64,000 nt of DNA from Hymenobacter lapidiphilus (GCF_013377885.1 NZ_JABKAU010000002.1:124001-188000), one strand, 5' to 3'. Counted from the stretch's first letter, positions 1-11,500 are shown. The notes: generated by a model from the sequence alone, not told the origin. Translations and numbers: made by a program.

Positions 1-2931
1 CACTACTTCACGGCCGAGAATACCGTGCAGCCCCTGCAGCCCGTAACCCAGCTGACGCCGGTACCCACCACCGTGGCCGAGGTGGCCGTGGGGCTGGCCC
101 GGCTGCCGGTGCAGGCCAACGGCTACCTCGTTACCCAGACCTACGACGTGGCCGGTCCGTTTCTGCGGCCCGGGGCGGCGCTGGGGCTGGTGGCGTTGCT
201 GGGCGTGGCGCTGGCCTATTTTCTGGCGGCCGTCAGCCCCCTGAGCCGGCTCTACTTTGTGGCGGCAATGGCTCTGGTCATCTTCCTGCTCATGTCGCTG
301 AACGCCGACCTACTGGATGTGTTTGAAACCGGCCGGCAGTATGTGCTGGTCCTGAGCCTGGTGCTGCTGGTGGGGCCGGCGTACTACTTCCATGCCTTCC
401 GGCCCGAAACCCCTTTTAATACGCGCCTGGGCACGTTTGCTGCCTTAGTGGCGGGCCTGGGGCTATTGGTGTTTCTGCAAAACCCCAACCCCGCCGACTA
501 CACCGCGCTGCATCTGAGCGCCTATTTCACCCAGGCCGGAGCGGTGGCCTTTGCGCTGCTGGTGCTCTGGGTGGCCTTCGAGAATGTGCATGGCTTACTG
601 TGGGTGAACACACAGGCCGCGACGCCTGCCGGCCGCTACGGGCTGTGGGCGTTCCTGCTGGCGGGTGGCTTGTACTTAACTATCCTGCTGCTTTATTACC
701 TCAACCAGAACCAGTTGCTGGTGCTACCCGGCATCCAACTCGACCCCTATCTGCTGCTGCTGCCAGCCGTGGCCGTGGCCTGGCTGGGCCAAAGCCGCCG
801 GGCCGCCACGCTGCCGGCCGGGGTGCCGCCGGGCGCTGCAGCCACCCTGCTGCTGGTGCTGGTGCTGCTGGCTGCCGGCACGCTCGGCTACGCCCTGGCC
901 ACCGCCAACGACCCGCTGCTGCAGGCCGGCCGCGACTTTACGGCCCTGGCCCTGCTGGGCGTGGGCGGGGCTTTCTTGCTCTATGTGCTATTGAATTTCG
1001 GGCCGCTACTGCGCCAGAAGAAGGCGGTTTACCGCGTGGTGTTTCAGCCCCAGCGGTTTCCGTTTTATGCCATGTACGCGCTGGGCATAGTGGCCGTGGT
1101 GGGCGTGAGCATGCGCAACAACTTTTTCGTGCTCGACCAGGTGCAGGCCGGCACCTACAATAACCTGGGTGATTTGGCCCGGCTGGAAAGCGAGCTGACA
1201 CCCGATGATATGTCGCGGGCGCTGCTGGCGGAGCGCTACTACGCCGAAAGCGACGTGCTCGACCAGCACAACCACAAGGCCAGCCTGGGCCGGGCGGCGC
1301 TCTACCGCTTCCGCCTACAGCGCCAGAACGAAATCAACATCCTGCGCCGGGCGTTGGAGCGGCGGCCTTCGCCCCGCATCTCGTTGCGCCTGGCTGCCCT
1401 CTACAACGAACAGCAGGACTTTTTCGACCGGCTGGCCGTGCTGCAGGAAGGGCTACAAGCCAACCCCACCAACGCGGCCCTCAACGCCGACCTGGCTCAA
1501 CTGTACTCCCGCTCCGCCCTATCCGACTCGGTAGCGCACTACCGCGCCCGCGCTGCTGCCGCCACCGGCTCCGATGACGCCATGCTGGCCGCCAACGAGC
1601 TGGCCTACCGCATCCGGCAGCAGGATTGGGCCGGTGCCGCCGCGCTGGTACAGGAAACCCGCTCCTCTGACCCTGACAATGCCGCCCTGCAGGCTAATGC
1701 CCTGCTGCTGGCCCGGCTCACCGGTAAGCCTGCCGCGGCCCCCACGCCCCTGCCCGACACTACCCGAACGCTCAACGAAGTCCGCTTCGCCCGGCTTTAC
1801 CACGATGCCCTGGGCCGCGCTACCCGCCACGACACCACCTTGCTGGCGCTGCTGCCCGCCCTGGCCGCCAACCCCGCCAACGCCCCGTTTCTTGACCAGC
1901 TAACACTGCTCCGGGCCTTTACGCACCACTACGGCGGGCAGCCAGTGGCTGCCCAGCAGGCCCTGCTGCCACTGGCCAGCGGCTCAGGAGCCGGCTCGGC
2001 TTACTATCAGCAGTTGCAGGGGCTGTGGCTGCTCGACCAGGGCCTGCCCGCCCCGGCCGCCAGCCGTCTTCAGGAAGCCCGCGAAAACAGTCCCACCCTG
2101 CCGACGCTGCCCCTGGCCTACGCCCTGGCCCTGAGCGGTCAGCCCGATTCGGCCCGGCAGATAGGAGCCCGTACGCCGGCTGGCGCGCCTACCCGGCTGT
2201 TACGAGCGGCGTTGCAGCCCGAATTGCGCGAAACCTACAGTCTGGCGTCCGATTCAGTGAAAACCCAATACCTGGTGCTGCGCGGCGACGAACTGTCGGC
2301 ATCAGCCCTATTGCCGGCGGCAACTTCCGTAACGGCGGGCCCGCTGCAGGCCACCGCGCTGCTAGCCCAGTTGCCTCGTGCACTGGAAGCCGGCCAGCTC
2401 GATGCCGTGCGCAACACGCTGGCGCAGGGCGCGCCGCCCATTGGGGCCGCGGGTGCTTCGCCCTGGAACGTGTTGCGGGGTGAGCTGTACGTGCGCGGGC
2501 AGCAGTGGCCCCAACTGCGCGAGCTAGTACAGAAAGGCACATTTACCGGGTTCGATACGTATCAGCGGCTGTATTTTCGGGCGGCGCTGGCCGAGGCCGA
2601 CAAGCAGCCCGCCGAAGCCGGCCGCCTCTACGCCCAACTGGTGCAGCAGGCCCCTTTTGCCGAAAACGGGCTGGTCGCTGCCGCTGCTTTCCATGCCCGC
2701 CGCAACGAGTTTCCAGCGGCCTACGACGTACTGCTGCGTGGGGTGGAGTACAACCCCGAATCGGTGGCGCTGCTGAAAGCCTACGTGCTGGCGGCCGTGC
2801 CGGTGGGCCTGATGGAGTACGCCCAGGGCCCCCTCTACCGGCTCGGCACGTTGCTTTCGGCGGCGGATTATGGTACCTTTCGCAAGGAGTACGACGCGGC
2901 CCTGGCGGCCCGTAAGGCCTCCTGGAATTAA
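1..2931 (+). CDS. Multi-pass membrane protein with TPR-like C-terminal half (5' end outside window)
   Basis: The frame is open from the first base of the window (reads HYFTAENTVQPL...), so the gene begins upstream; the GTG at 25 is internal. About the first 370 residues hold many leucine/alanine-rich membrane segments. The rest is soluble and alpha-helical, with TPR-like helix pairs such as ISLRLAALYNEQQDF and LNADLAQLYSRSAL. It ends 18 bp before an ABC ATPase, so the two are probably co-transcribed. I infer a role in an envelope complex or in export with that ATPase; no catalytic motif is visible. It could also be an unrelated TPR membrane protein that only shares the operon. Confidence 0.8.
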   Translation, partial: HYFTAENTVQPLQPVTQLTPVPTTVAEVAVGLARLPVQANGYLVTQTYDVAGPFLRPGAALGLVALLGVALAYFLAAVSPLSRLYFVAAMALVIFLLMSLNADLLDVFETGRQYVLVLSLVLLVGPAYYFHAFRPETPFNTRLGTFAALVAGLGLLVFLQNPNPADYTALHLSAYFTQAGAVAFALLVLWVAFENVHGLLWVNTQAATPAGRYGLWAFLLAGGLYLTILLLYYLNQNQLLVLPGIQLDPYLLLLPAVAVAWLGQSRRAATLPAGVPPGAAATLLLVLVLLAAGTLGYALATANDPLLQAGRDFTALALLGVGGAFLLYVLLNFGPLLRQKKAVYRVVFQPQRFPFYAMYALGIVAVVGVSMRNNFFVLDQVQAGTYNNLGDLARLESELTPDDMSRALLAERYYAESDVLDQHNHKASLGRAALYRFRLQRQNEINILRRALERRPSPRISLRLAALYNEQQDFFDRLAVLQEGLQANPTNAALNADLAQLYSRSALSDSVAHYRARAAAATGSDDAMLAANELAYRIRQQDWAGAAALVQETRSSDPDNAALQANALLLARLTGKPAAAPTPLPDTTRTLNEVRFARLYHDALGRATRHDTTLLALLPALAANPANAPFLDQLTLLRAFTHHYGGQPVAAQQALLPLASGSGAGSAYYQQLQGLWLLDQGLPAPAASRLQEARENSPTLPTLPLAYALALSGQPDSARQIGARTPAGAPTRLLRAALQPELRETYSLASDSVKTQYLVLRGDELSASALLPAATSVTAGPLQATALLAQLPRALEAGQLDAVRNTLAQGAPPIGAAGASPWNVLRGELYVRGQQWPQLRELVQKGTFTGFDTYQRLYFRAALAEADKQPAEAGRLYAQLVQQAPFAENGLVAAAAFHARRNEFPAAYDVLLRGVEYNPESVALLKAYVLAAVPVGLMEYAQGPLYRLGTLLSAADYGTFRKEYDAALAARKASWN

Positions 2932-2949
2932 CCCTTAGCGCCCCTTTCT

Positions 2950-3669
<720 letters not shown>

Positions 3670-3692
3670 GGGAGGTTTTTGTTGGTAAAATA

Positions 3693-3794
3693 GAACGTCA
3701 TTCAGAGCGAAGCGAAGAATCTTGCGTGCTGATGTTGTTAATAGCCATCCGACGTCAGCACGCAAGATTCTTCGCTTCGCTCTGAATGACGTTC
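3693..3794. repeat. Long inverted repeat, family A variant (40-bp arms)
   Basis: The arms 3693-3732 and 3755-3794 are perfect reverse complements around a 22-bp loop. The arm begins GAACGTCATTCAGAGCGAAG. It lies between two plus-strand genes. A close relative is at 31451-31547, and both share the layout of the GTCATGCTGAGC repeats elsewhere in the window. As RNA it would fold into a very stable hairpin. Confidence 0.9.
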
Positions 3795-3823
3795 CACTTT
3801 ACTATTTACCCCCTCCTCAACCC

Positions 3824-4372
3824 ATGAAAATCTATACCAAAACCGGCGACAAGGGCCTTACCTCGCTTATTGGCGGCACGCGCGTGCCCAAATCCAGCTT
3901 ACGCATCGAGTGCTACGGTACCGTGGATGAGCTGAATTCCTATATCGGCCTGGTGCGCGACCAGCCCGTGAACGAGGCCCGGCGCACGCTGCTCAAGGAA
4001 ATTCAGGACCGCCTGTTTACGGTGGGTGCCTCGCTGGCTTCCGACCCCGAGAAGTCGAAGATGAAGATTCCGGACCTGCACGCCGAAGATGTGGAGCTAT
4101 TGGAGCAGGAGATGGACCGCATGAACGAAACGCTGCCCGAGTTGCGCGTGTTTGTGTTGCCCGGGGGCCATCAGTCGGTATCGTTTGCCCACCTGGCCCG
4201 CTGCGTATGCCGCCGGGCCGAGCGGCTGGTCATTCACCTGAACGAGGACGAGTTCGTGGCCGAACTGGTGATTATGTACCTCAACCGGCTTTCCGACTAC
4301 CTGTTCGTACTCAGCCGCCAGATGGCCCACGAGCTGAATGCCGAGGAAGTGAAGTGGGAGCCGCGCATGTAG
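3824..4372 (+). CDS. Cob(I)alamin adenosyltransferase, PduO-type
   Basis: The enzyme transfers the adenosyl group of ATP to cob(I)alamin, giving adenosylcobalamin, the cofactor of methylmalonyl-CoA mutase. The 182-residue product opens with KIYTKTGDKGLTSLIGG, the ATP-binding signature of PduO-type enzymes. It continues with the YGTVDELNSYIG motif and the late VLPGG...LARCVCRRAER stretch expected for the family. I chose ATG 3824; the frame extends upstream only through the inverted repeat, which is not protein-like. Mutase subunits (20371-24413) and the mutase chaperone MeaB (37954-38931) are in the same window, which supports the assignment. No cobalamin riboswitch was recognised upstream. 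Confidence 0.93.
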   Translation: MKIYTKTGDKGLTSLIGGTRVPKSSLRIECYGTVDELNSYIGLVRDQPVNEARRTLLKEIQDRLFTVGASLASDPEKSKMKIPDLHAEDVELLEQEMDRMNETLPELRVFVLPGGHQSVSFAHLARCVCRRAERLVIHLNEDEFVAELVIMYLNRLSDYLFVLSRQMAHELNAEEVKWEPRM

Positions 4373-4604
4373 TACAACTGGCTAACAGGCGTTAGGCAGC
4401 TTACGCAGAAATTTTGCATCTTTAAACTCAGCCAGCTAGTACAACTGGGCTGCTGTAGGCTGATAAACCACTGGCCACCAAACTTTCCGCGGTCCGGCCG
4501 GCAATTCATTTCCGGTGGGTACCGGGCCAAATCAGGTGCCGCCGTGGGTCCTGAGGCGGCGGCCGGCCAATTCATTCTCTCTTTCTACTCCACCATCCCA
4601 CCCC

Positions 4605-5669
4605 ATGCTCGATACGCTCACTATTTCTACCCAGCGCACCAGCGCCCCGCGTCTGCCCGGTATCGATTTCGCTCAGCTTGATTTCGGCAAAACCTTTGCC
4701 GACCACATGCTGGTAGTTGATTACCACGACGGGCAGTGGCAGGAGCCGCACATTGTGCCTTATGGCGATATGAGCGTAAGTCCGGCCAACTCGGCCATTC
4801 ACTACGGCCAGTCGATTTTTGAGGGCATGAAGGCCTATAAGAACCACGACGGCGAGGTAGCCCTGTTCCGCCCGCTCGACAACTTCCACCGCTTCAACGC
4901 CTCGGCCCGGCGCATGTGCATGCCCGAGCTACCCGAAGAGGTCTTCATGCAGGGCCTGTTGCAACTCATTCGCCTCGACAGCGGCTGGGTACCCACCGAC
5001 GCGGGTAGCGCCCTCTACATCCGGCCATTCATGTTCGCCACCGATGCCATGCTGGGCGTGCGGCCCTCCGAATCGTACCGCTTCATGGTTATCACCTGCC
5101 CGGTAGGTCTGTATTACGCCAAGCCGCTGCGGGTACGCTTCGAGGAAACCTACGTGCGCTCGGCCGAAGGCGGCGCGGGTGCGGCCAAAAACGCCGGCAA
5201 CTACGGCGCCGCCATGTACCCCACCAAACTGGGCCAGCAGGAAGGCTACAACCAGCTCATCTGGACCGATGCCTCCGAGCACAAATATGTGGAGGAGTCG
5301 GGCACGATGAACGCGCTGTTCATCATCGACGGCCACTTGGTTACGCCTGCCCTGAGCAGTTCCATCCTCGACGGCATCACCCGCCGCAGCGTGCTGCAGC
5401 TGGCCCGCGACTGGGGTATGCCGGTAGAGGAGCGCAAGGTGTCAGCCATCGAAATCCTAGATGCTCAGCGCAATGGCACGCTTCAGGAAGCCTTTGGCGT
5501 AGGCACCGCCGCCACCATTGCCACCATTGCCGTTATCGGCTACCAGGGCCACGACTACGAGCTACCCACGCCTCCGGCCGATGCTTTCTCGCGGCGCGCC
5601 ACTGCTGCGCTGGCCGCCATTCGGAATGGCGAGGCGCCCGATACGCATGGCTGGATGGTACGCGTATAG
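4605..5669 (+). CDS. ilvE: Branched-chain amino acid aminotransferase (class IV PLP enzyme)
   Basis: This transfers the amino group between Leu/Ile/Val and 2-oxoglutarate, the last step of branched-chain synthesis or the first of breakdown. At 354 residues it matches the mitochondrial-like subclass. The text SAIHYGQSIFEGMKAY (63-78) and ESGTMNALF are family hallmarks. The PLP lysine should be K195 in AAKNAGNYG. ATG 4605 is preferred because the upstream in-frame extension lacks homology-like text. The 231-bp leader (4373-4604) contains a near-direct repeat of ccggcaattcatt/ggccaattcatt about 65 bp apart but no recognisable T-box or leader peptide. Confidence 0.94.
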   Translation: MLDTLTISTQRTSAPRLPGIDFAQLDFGKTFADHMLVVDYHDGQWQEPHIVPYGDMSVSPANSAIHYGQSIFEGMKAYKNHDGEVALFRPLDNFHRFNASARRMCMPELPEEVFMQGLLQLIRLDSGWVPTDAGSALYIRPFMFATDAMLGVRPSESYRFMVITCPVGLYYAKPLRVRFEETYVRSAEGGAGAAKNAGNYGAAMYPTKLGQQEGYNQLIWTDASEHKYVEESGTMNALFIIDGHLVTPALSSSILDGITRRSVLQLARDWGMPVEERKVSAIEILDAQRNGTLQEAFGVGTAATIATIAVIGYQGHDYELPTPPADAFSRRATAALAAIRNGEAPDTHGWMVRV

Positions 5670-5720
5670 CCCCAGGCTACTTTTTTCGTAGCTCTCCGCC
5701 GCGGGAGCTACTCCGGCATA

Positions 5721-5755
5721 GAGCCGGTCTCCGGCTTTTGGGCGGGGACCGGCTC
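5721..5755 (+). terminator. Possible intrinsic hairpin after ilvE
   Basis: GAGCCGGTC (5721-5729) pairs with GACCGGCTC (5747-5755) over a 17-base loop. A 7-bp stem, GTAGCTC (5688-5694) with GAGCTAC (5705-5711), lies just upstream. Neither has a good T-tract, so termination is only suggested by position between ilvE and prfB. Confidence 0.4.
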
Positions 5756-5850
5756 TGTTGCGTCCGGCGATAGTATTTTCCCGACCTTTACCCTTTGCCC
5801 AGCCTCTGTGCCGGCTCTTTTCTTATTTTAGTATCCACACTTTTTTTCCT

Positions 5851-6928
5851 ATGACCCACGACCAGGTGAAGGAATTGAAGGGCCGCGCCGAGGCCCTGAG
5901 GAGGTATCTTTGACTACGATGCCCGCAAAGAACAGGTAGAAGAAATTGAGGGCCAGACCACGGCCGCCGGCTTCTGGGACGATTCTAAGCAGGCCGAAGC
6001 CACCATGCGCGAGCTGAAGGGCATCAAGGTCTGGACCGACGACTACGAAACCGTTGAAAAGCAGGTCGACGATGTGGAGGTGCTCTATGAGTTCCACCGC
6101 GAAGGCGACGTGCCCGAGGCCGAGATGCAGCGCGAATTCTCCGCCGCCGAGCAGTCCGTGGAGCGCCTGGAATTCAAGCGCATGCTCTCCGACGAGGAAG
6201 ACCAGCTTTCGGCTGTCATAGACATCAACCCTGGTGCCGGCGGTACCGAAAGCCAGGACTGGGCCGAGATGCTCATGCGCATGTACATCATGTGGGGCGA
6301 AAAGCAGGGCTTCACGGTACGCCAGCTCAGCTACCAGCCCGGCGAAGGGGCCGGCATCAAGTCGGCTTCACTCGAAATCGATGGCCAGTTTGCCTATGGC
6401 TACCTGAAAAGCGAAATCGGGGTACACCGGCTTGTGCGCATGTCGCCTTTCGACAGCAGCGGCCGCCGCCACACCTCTTTCGCCTCGGTATTCGCCTACC
6501 CCGTGATTGACGATACCATTAATATCGAAATCAACCCGGCCGACATCAGTTGGGACACCTTCCGGGCGGGCGGGGCCGGCGGCCAGAACGTGAACAAGGT
6601 GGAAACCGCCGTGCGCCTCACGCACGCGCCCTCCGGTATCATCATTGCGGTGCAGATTGAGCGTAGCCAGCTCATGAACAAGGAGCACGCGTTACGCATG
6701 CTCAAGTCGCGCCTCTACCAGATTGAGATGGACAAGCGCAACGCCGCCCGCGACGTGGTAGAAGCTGGCAAAAAGCGTATCGACTTCGGCTCCCAGATTC
6801 GTAACTACGTGCTTCACCCCTACAAGCTCATCAAGGACCTGCGCACCGGCATCGAACGCACCGACGTGCAGAACGTGCTTGATGGCGACCTGGAGGAGTA
6901 CATCAAGGGCTATCTGATGCAGAGTTAG
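5851..6928 (+). CDS. prfB: Peptide chain release factor 2, expressed through a programmed +1 frameshift
   Basis: RF2 recognises UGA and UAA and triggers peptide release. Translation starts at ATG 5851, runs 20 codons to CTT (5908-5910) and meets TGA at 5911. Slipping +1 continues as GAC TAC GAT from 5912 to the stop at 6928, giving about 358 residues with the expected RYLDYD junction. The codon-reading tripeptide SPF is present in [14 protein letters not shown], and the catalytic GGQ is in [15 protein letters not shown]. Annotation starting at the internal ATG 6005 would lose about 50 residues. The hairpin at 7017-7047 terminates it against the convergent SusD gene. Confidence 0.96.
5899..5914 (+). 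promoter_or_regulatory. prfB: prfB programmed frameshift site
   Basis: AGGAGG (5899-5904) is followed by TAT and the slippery CTT TGA C (5908-5914). This has the same arrangement and 3-base spacing as the classic E. coli site: an internal Shine-Dalgarno, then CUU and an in-frame UGA. Low RF2 delays termination at this UGA and favours the shift, so RF2 autoregulates its own synthesis. Confidence 0.96.
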
Positions 6929-7016
6929 CAATAGATATGTTCATTCTAACTGTACACGGCTCACGCTTAACAGTCATAGTGAAGTCATTCTGCCGCCAAC
7001 TGCATTGATTATAAAC

Positions 7017-7047
7017 AAAAAGGCCACCCAGATTGGGTGGCCTTTTT
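7017..7047. terminator. Bidirectional terminator between prfB and the SusD gene
   Basis: A perfect 14-bp stem, AAAAAGGCCACCCA (7017-7030) with TGGGTGGCCTTTTT (7034-7047), has a 3-base loop. It carries a T-run on each strand and sits between two convergent genes. Confidence 0.92.
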
Positions 7048-7065
7048 GTTTGATCATACTCCAAT

Positions 7066-8487
7066 TCAGGGAGTAGGATTGGCAGCATCAAATGCTTTTT
7101 CAGCAGCTGGTCTCTCCAGGTTTGGGAACAACTTGAAGGGAGTGGTGGAGAAAGGAAGCGTTTGGTTAGGAGCTACCTGCGTACGCAGACGGTCCAGACG
7201 GCGCAGATCGACGAGACGGTGGCCTTCATAAAAGAGCGAGTAGCGACGCTGACGCAATATCTCGTTGATATATGCCTCCAGATTGGGAAGTTGAGCAGCC
7301 GTGAGGGCTGGTAACCCACCAGCACGGGTGCGGATAACATTGATATCGGCCAACGCACCTGCTAAGTCACCGGTATTGGCACGTGCTTCTGCTGCAATCA
7401 GAAGCAACTCCTCATTACGAATAATGTCAAGGGGCGAATTCTGAGTGGGAAATACACGGGCTTCATATACGCCGGTGATACCGCCTACTGTAAGTGGCGT
7501 GGTGCGTATTGGAGCCTTGGCCAGACGCAGGTCGCCAGTTTCAGCTTCAGTCACAAAGTTGGTCGGTACCGATACCAGAGCTGAAGGGCTACCATCAGCT
7601 ACCTGGAAATACGCGTTACCGGCATCAGAAGCTGTGGTAGCGCTGAACACCATTTTAGGTCCCAATCCCAGAGCAGCGGTACGGCTGTAGAAAGAAGCAC
7701 CTATTGCTGTTAGTGCGCCCGCGTAATCTTTTTGGTATAGAGCCACACGAGCAGCGAGGCCTCGGTTTACCTGAGCAAAGGTGGCTGGCGCATTGAAACC
7801 AGCATAGCCCGAAGACAAAGGGAAGAAGAAAGTGGAGCCAGCAGCCCCAAGATTGGTATTCGCTTCGTCGAGTTGCTGCCGGATGTTAGTCAAGGCTGCG
7901 TCTCGCGCTACGAATGGGCCGGGCCGCTCAATGTTATCAAGGTCAACACGAATACCATTGTCGCCCTGTAACATAAGCAAGTGCAGCTTGCTCAGTGCCT
8001 CATAGGTTCGGGTGAAACCGTCTACGCCAGATTTCTGAGTGGCATCAATAACGGAGCTGTTTGCGGCCGAAGCACGAAACACCCGTGCGGCCCGACCTAC
8101 ACGCGCGAAGCCCGTGTACTGCCCATTATAGAAGGCAGCGTCATCGAGTTGGTTGATCGAGGCCGTGGGAGATGCCCTGCCCTGCAACTCAAAATACCAG
8201 CGGCTTTCTGTTTGAGCCAGCACAGTTACTTCGCGGCCCAAAGTACCGAGAACCTGGTTGTTAGTGCTATTGCCAAGGTGGCCGAGGCGAAGCGAAGCTT
8301 CTGTACCAACAGCTAATGCGTTGAGTTGAGGCAACGAAGCGTTAGTGAGTACGCTTTCGATGCTGGCATTATTGGGGTCAGTTACAGAATCGATTTGGGT
8401 CAGATCATCGCACCCCGCCAGTAAAAGTAGCGTGGCCAACGAGCCACTCGCAAGCAGCGAGCGGCGGAAAGTCGGAGAAGTCAACAT
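7066..8487 (-). CDS. SusD/RagB-family outer-membrane lipoprotein
   Basis: This is the surface glycan- or nutrient-binding partner of a SusC transporter. The 473-residue product begins with a lipoprotein signal whose lipobox is LLLLAGC (cysteine near residue 26), so it should be anchored at the outer membrane. The C-terminal half has the RagB/SusD text: NSPLDIIRNEELLLIAAEA, a tetratricopeptide-like ADINVIRTRAGG, and RRYSLFYEGHRLVDLRR. It lies 19 bp downstream of the SusC gene and is certainly co-transcribed with it. No glycoside hydrolase, sigma or anti-sigma gene flanks the pair, so the ligand cannot be inferred. Confidence 0.95.
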   Translation of the reverse strand: MLTSPTFRRSLLASGSLATLLLLAGCDDLTQIDSVTDPNNASIESVLTNASLPQLNALAVGTEASLRLGHLGNSTNNQVLGTLGREVTVLAQTESRWYFELQGRASPTASINQLDDAAFYNGQYTGFARVGRAARVFRASAANSSVIDATQKSGVDGFTRTYEALSKLHLLMLQGDNGIRVDLDNIERPGPFVARDAALTNIRQQLDEANTNLGAAGSTFFFPLSSGYAGFNAPATFAQVNRGLAARVALYQKDYAGALTAIGASFYSRTAALGLGPKMVFSATTASDAGNAYFQVADGSPSALVSVPTNFVTEAETGDLRLAKAPIRTTPLTVGGITGVYEARVFPTQNSPLDIIRNEELLLIAAEARANTGDLAGALADINVIRTRAGGLPALTAAQLPNLEAYINEILRQRRYSLFYEGHRLVDLRRLDRLRTQVAPNQTLPFSTTPFKLFPNLERPAAEKAFDAANPTP

Positions 8488-8506
8488 AAGTGAAACAGTC
8501 GGGCTG

Positions 8507-11500
8507 TTAGAAGTCTAGATTCAAGTGGAAGAAGATACGCCGCGTGTTCGGGAAGCTGGTTACATCGACTGCGGCAGCGCTAGACTGCGCTCCGAACAGG
8601 GAAACTTCGGGGTCGTAGCCTCGGTAATCAGTGAACGTAAGCAAGTTGTTGCCCGACACACCCACTCGAATGTTGCGTACAGCATCGTTCAAGAGGGAAG
8701 CCCGCAGGGTGGCAGGCAGCGTGTAGTAAATACCTGCCTCACGCAGACGTACGAAGCCGCTGTTCTGGATGAACTGCTGAGCAGAGCTGAAATCCTGCCG
8801 CTGCTGACCGTTTACAACACCGTCACCATCATCATCCTGGCTCCAGTCTTCGGTCGTGCCACCTTCGTCTTTCAGCAGTTCGCTCAGGTTACTCACGTAA
8901 GAGTCTTTGCGCCAAGCCAGCAAGAACGACACCTCCAACGCCTTGGCGATGGTGAAGCTGTTCGTAAACGACATGTTAAACTTCGGCTGAGCTTCCTGGA
9001 AACGGGTTAGGTTGCTGAAGGTATTGGGGTTATCGGTGCGGCTGGCGGGGTTACCGTACCAGCGCGTAGGCGATTCACCCAAGGCAAATACGTTGCGGCC
9101 AAAGCTGCTGCCAAAACCTGCGCCTGTAGCGAAGGCAGGCACCGTAATGCGCGTTACTTCGCTGCGGTTAAACCAGAATAGAGTAGTAGTATTCCAGGTA
9201 AAGTTATCTGAGCGCACAGGTACACCGCCGAGCGATAGTTCGATACCGCGGTTTTGCAAGTCACCTACCGGGAAGGCCTGTATCGAGGTAACACCAGTGG
9301 ATGGCGCCAGTACGAACGTGTTGATCAGGTCTTTGGCCACCTTATTGTAAGCAGTTGCCTCAAAGTTCAAACGGCTCTGGAACAACGATACATCAAGACC
9401 AAATTCCAATTCAGTAGCCCGCTCTGGACCAATGTTCGGATTGCCTACTACTGTTGAGGGCAGGAATCCTACCCGGCCACCCGTACTCACGTTGGTGAGA
9501 GGCGAGAACGTAGCACCAAAGAATGCCGGTGCTCCGGTTTCACCGTATGCAGCCCGAACTTTCAGCAGGTTTAGAGCTGGCAGATCGAACAAGCCGAAGT
9601 TGCCAATATTAACAGCTAACGAGGCCCGTGGGAAAGTGTAGTACTTGTTTGGATCACCGTTGCGGCTCGACTTATCAAAGCGGACACCAACCGTGCCTAT
9701 AATCCGGTCACGGTAGTTAACTTCCTGCTGAGCTACATGGCCAATGTCCTGCTCCGATTGCAGAAGCACTTGCTGCGTAACCAGCGAGCTACGGTTAGGG
9801 CTGAGCGGCGTACCAGGTGCCAGATTCTGTCCCTGGCTATAGCTCAGGTTGGAGTTGAGGCCGAGCCGAACCGAGCCAACTTGCGAAGTCAGGTTGATTC
9901 CTTCTCCCAAAGTCCAGTCGTAGATCAGGAATGCCTGTAAGTTGGAGTTGAAGAACTGGTTTTTCGCAATCCGGACAGCACCTGGGTTAGGCAAATTCCG
10001 CTGCGACTGTAAGTCGGCTGGCAGAGCCAGTGTGGCGTCGCTGCTCGAGAAATCGATACCGCCCTGTGCAGATAGGCGCAGGGAAGAAGTACCCTTGGTA
10101 AAGATGCGCCAGGTACCAGTAGCCGCCTGATTGGTTCGGTTGGTGGTTTCTTCGTTGACAGCCCGCTCTACGATAGCCAGTGGGTTGTCGCCACCGTATG
10201 GGTTATTGGGGAAATTACCCAGGTCATCGCGCTGTAACTGCGCATAGCTTGGTAGGTAGGCCAAGGTATAGCCTAAGCTAACGCCCACGTTGTCGTTACC
10301 AGTAAAGCCCCGACGGTTTTGCGAACGGTTGTAACCCGATGACAAGCTCAAGTCGATTTTGTCGCCCAGCTTCTGATCAACGTTAGCCCGAATAGAGTGG
10401 CGGCTGAAACCGGTCCGCTTTACAATGCCTTCCTCATCGGTAGTCGTACCCGATACGTAAAACTTTGTTTTTTCGGAGCCCCCCGATACACTCAGTGAAG
10501 TGTTACGAATAAAGCCCGTATTGCCAAATATCTCCTTCTCGTAGTCAATAAACTGACCATTTGCTGCTGCCAGAGCCGCCTTCTCACGGTTCCGATTGGC
10601 TGTAACGGAGGCTGTCTGGGCCGCCGTAGGGTTGGCAGGAAGAGGGAAGAAGGTATCTATTTTATCATTAGTCCAGTCTTCCTTACCTAGCAGATTCCAC
10701 GCTTTAGCGAAACCAATATCCTGCGTAAAGCTTACACGAGTTTGCCCAGCCTGACCACGCTTGGTTTTGATAATGATTACACCCGCATTGGCACGCTGGC
10801 CGTAAATGGCGGCAGCGCTGGACCCTTTCAGCACTGTAATGCTCTCAATGTCGCTGGGGTTAAGATCGGACAGACGGTTAGTACCGTTATCCTGGTTAGT
10901 GCGACCAGCTCCGCCCGAGGCGCCTGTGAAGGCGGCGCTGCCAGCGCCGTTTCCAACCTCTGCGCTAATCGCATATACACCATCGATAATGTACAGCGGC
11001 TGGTTGCTACCCGTTAGAGTGGAAAGGCCTCGTAGCTGAACCGAAATACCTCCACCAGGAGCTCCTGATGTCTGCGCGATATTGGCTCCCACAATTTTGC
11101 CACTCAGCGCGGCGTCCATCGTTACCGGGCGTGTTACGCCTACCAGTTCCTTAGCAGAAACAGTCGTTACTGTATTAGCTAGGTTCTCGCGCTTAATGGT
11201 CGTAGCCAAGCCGCTGATTACCACTTCCCCCAACTGCTTGGAGTCGGTGCTCAGCCCCACACTGATGGTGGTGGCAGTACCGATGGAGCGCTCAATTGTC
11301 TGAAAGCCGATGGAGGAGAAAACGAGCGTAGTAGCCGTAGCCGGTACGTCGAGTGTATAGGATCCATCTGAATTGGTAGAGGCCCCAACGGTAGTGCCTT
11401 TCACCAGCACCGTAACGCCCGGGATTCCCTGGCCAGTGGCACGGTCCGTGACCTGCCCTGAAATTTGCCGGTTCTGCGCGGCCGCCTGCTGCAACAGGAC

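Noticed and set aside
3722..3823. N-terminal extension of the adenosyltransferase through the family A repeat
   Set aside because: The extra 34 residues are encoded by the repeat; the family starts at KIYTKTGD.
4373..4604. T-box or leucine attenuator in the ilvE leader
   Set aside because: No leader peptide rich in Leu/Ile/Val codons, no T-box conserved sequence and no terminator/antiterminator pair found; only a short near-direct repeat.
5851..5913. prfB with a sequencing-error frameshift
   Set aside because: The internal AGGAGG and CTT TGA C are the conserved programmed-frameshift signals, so the interruption is real.
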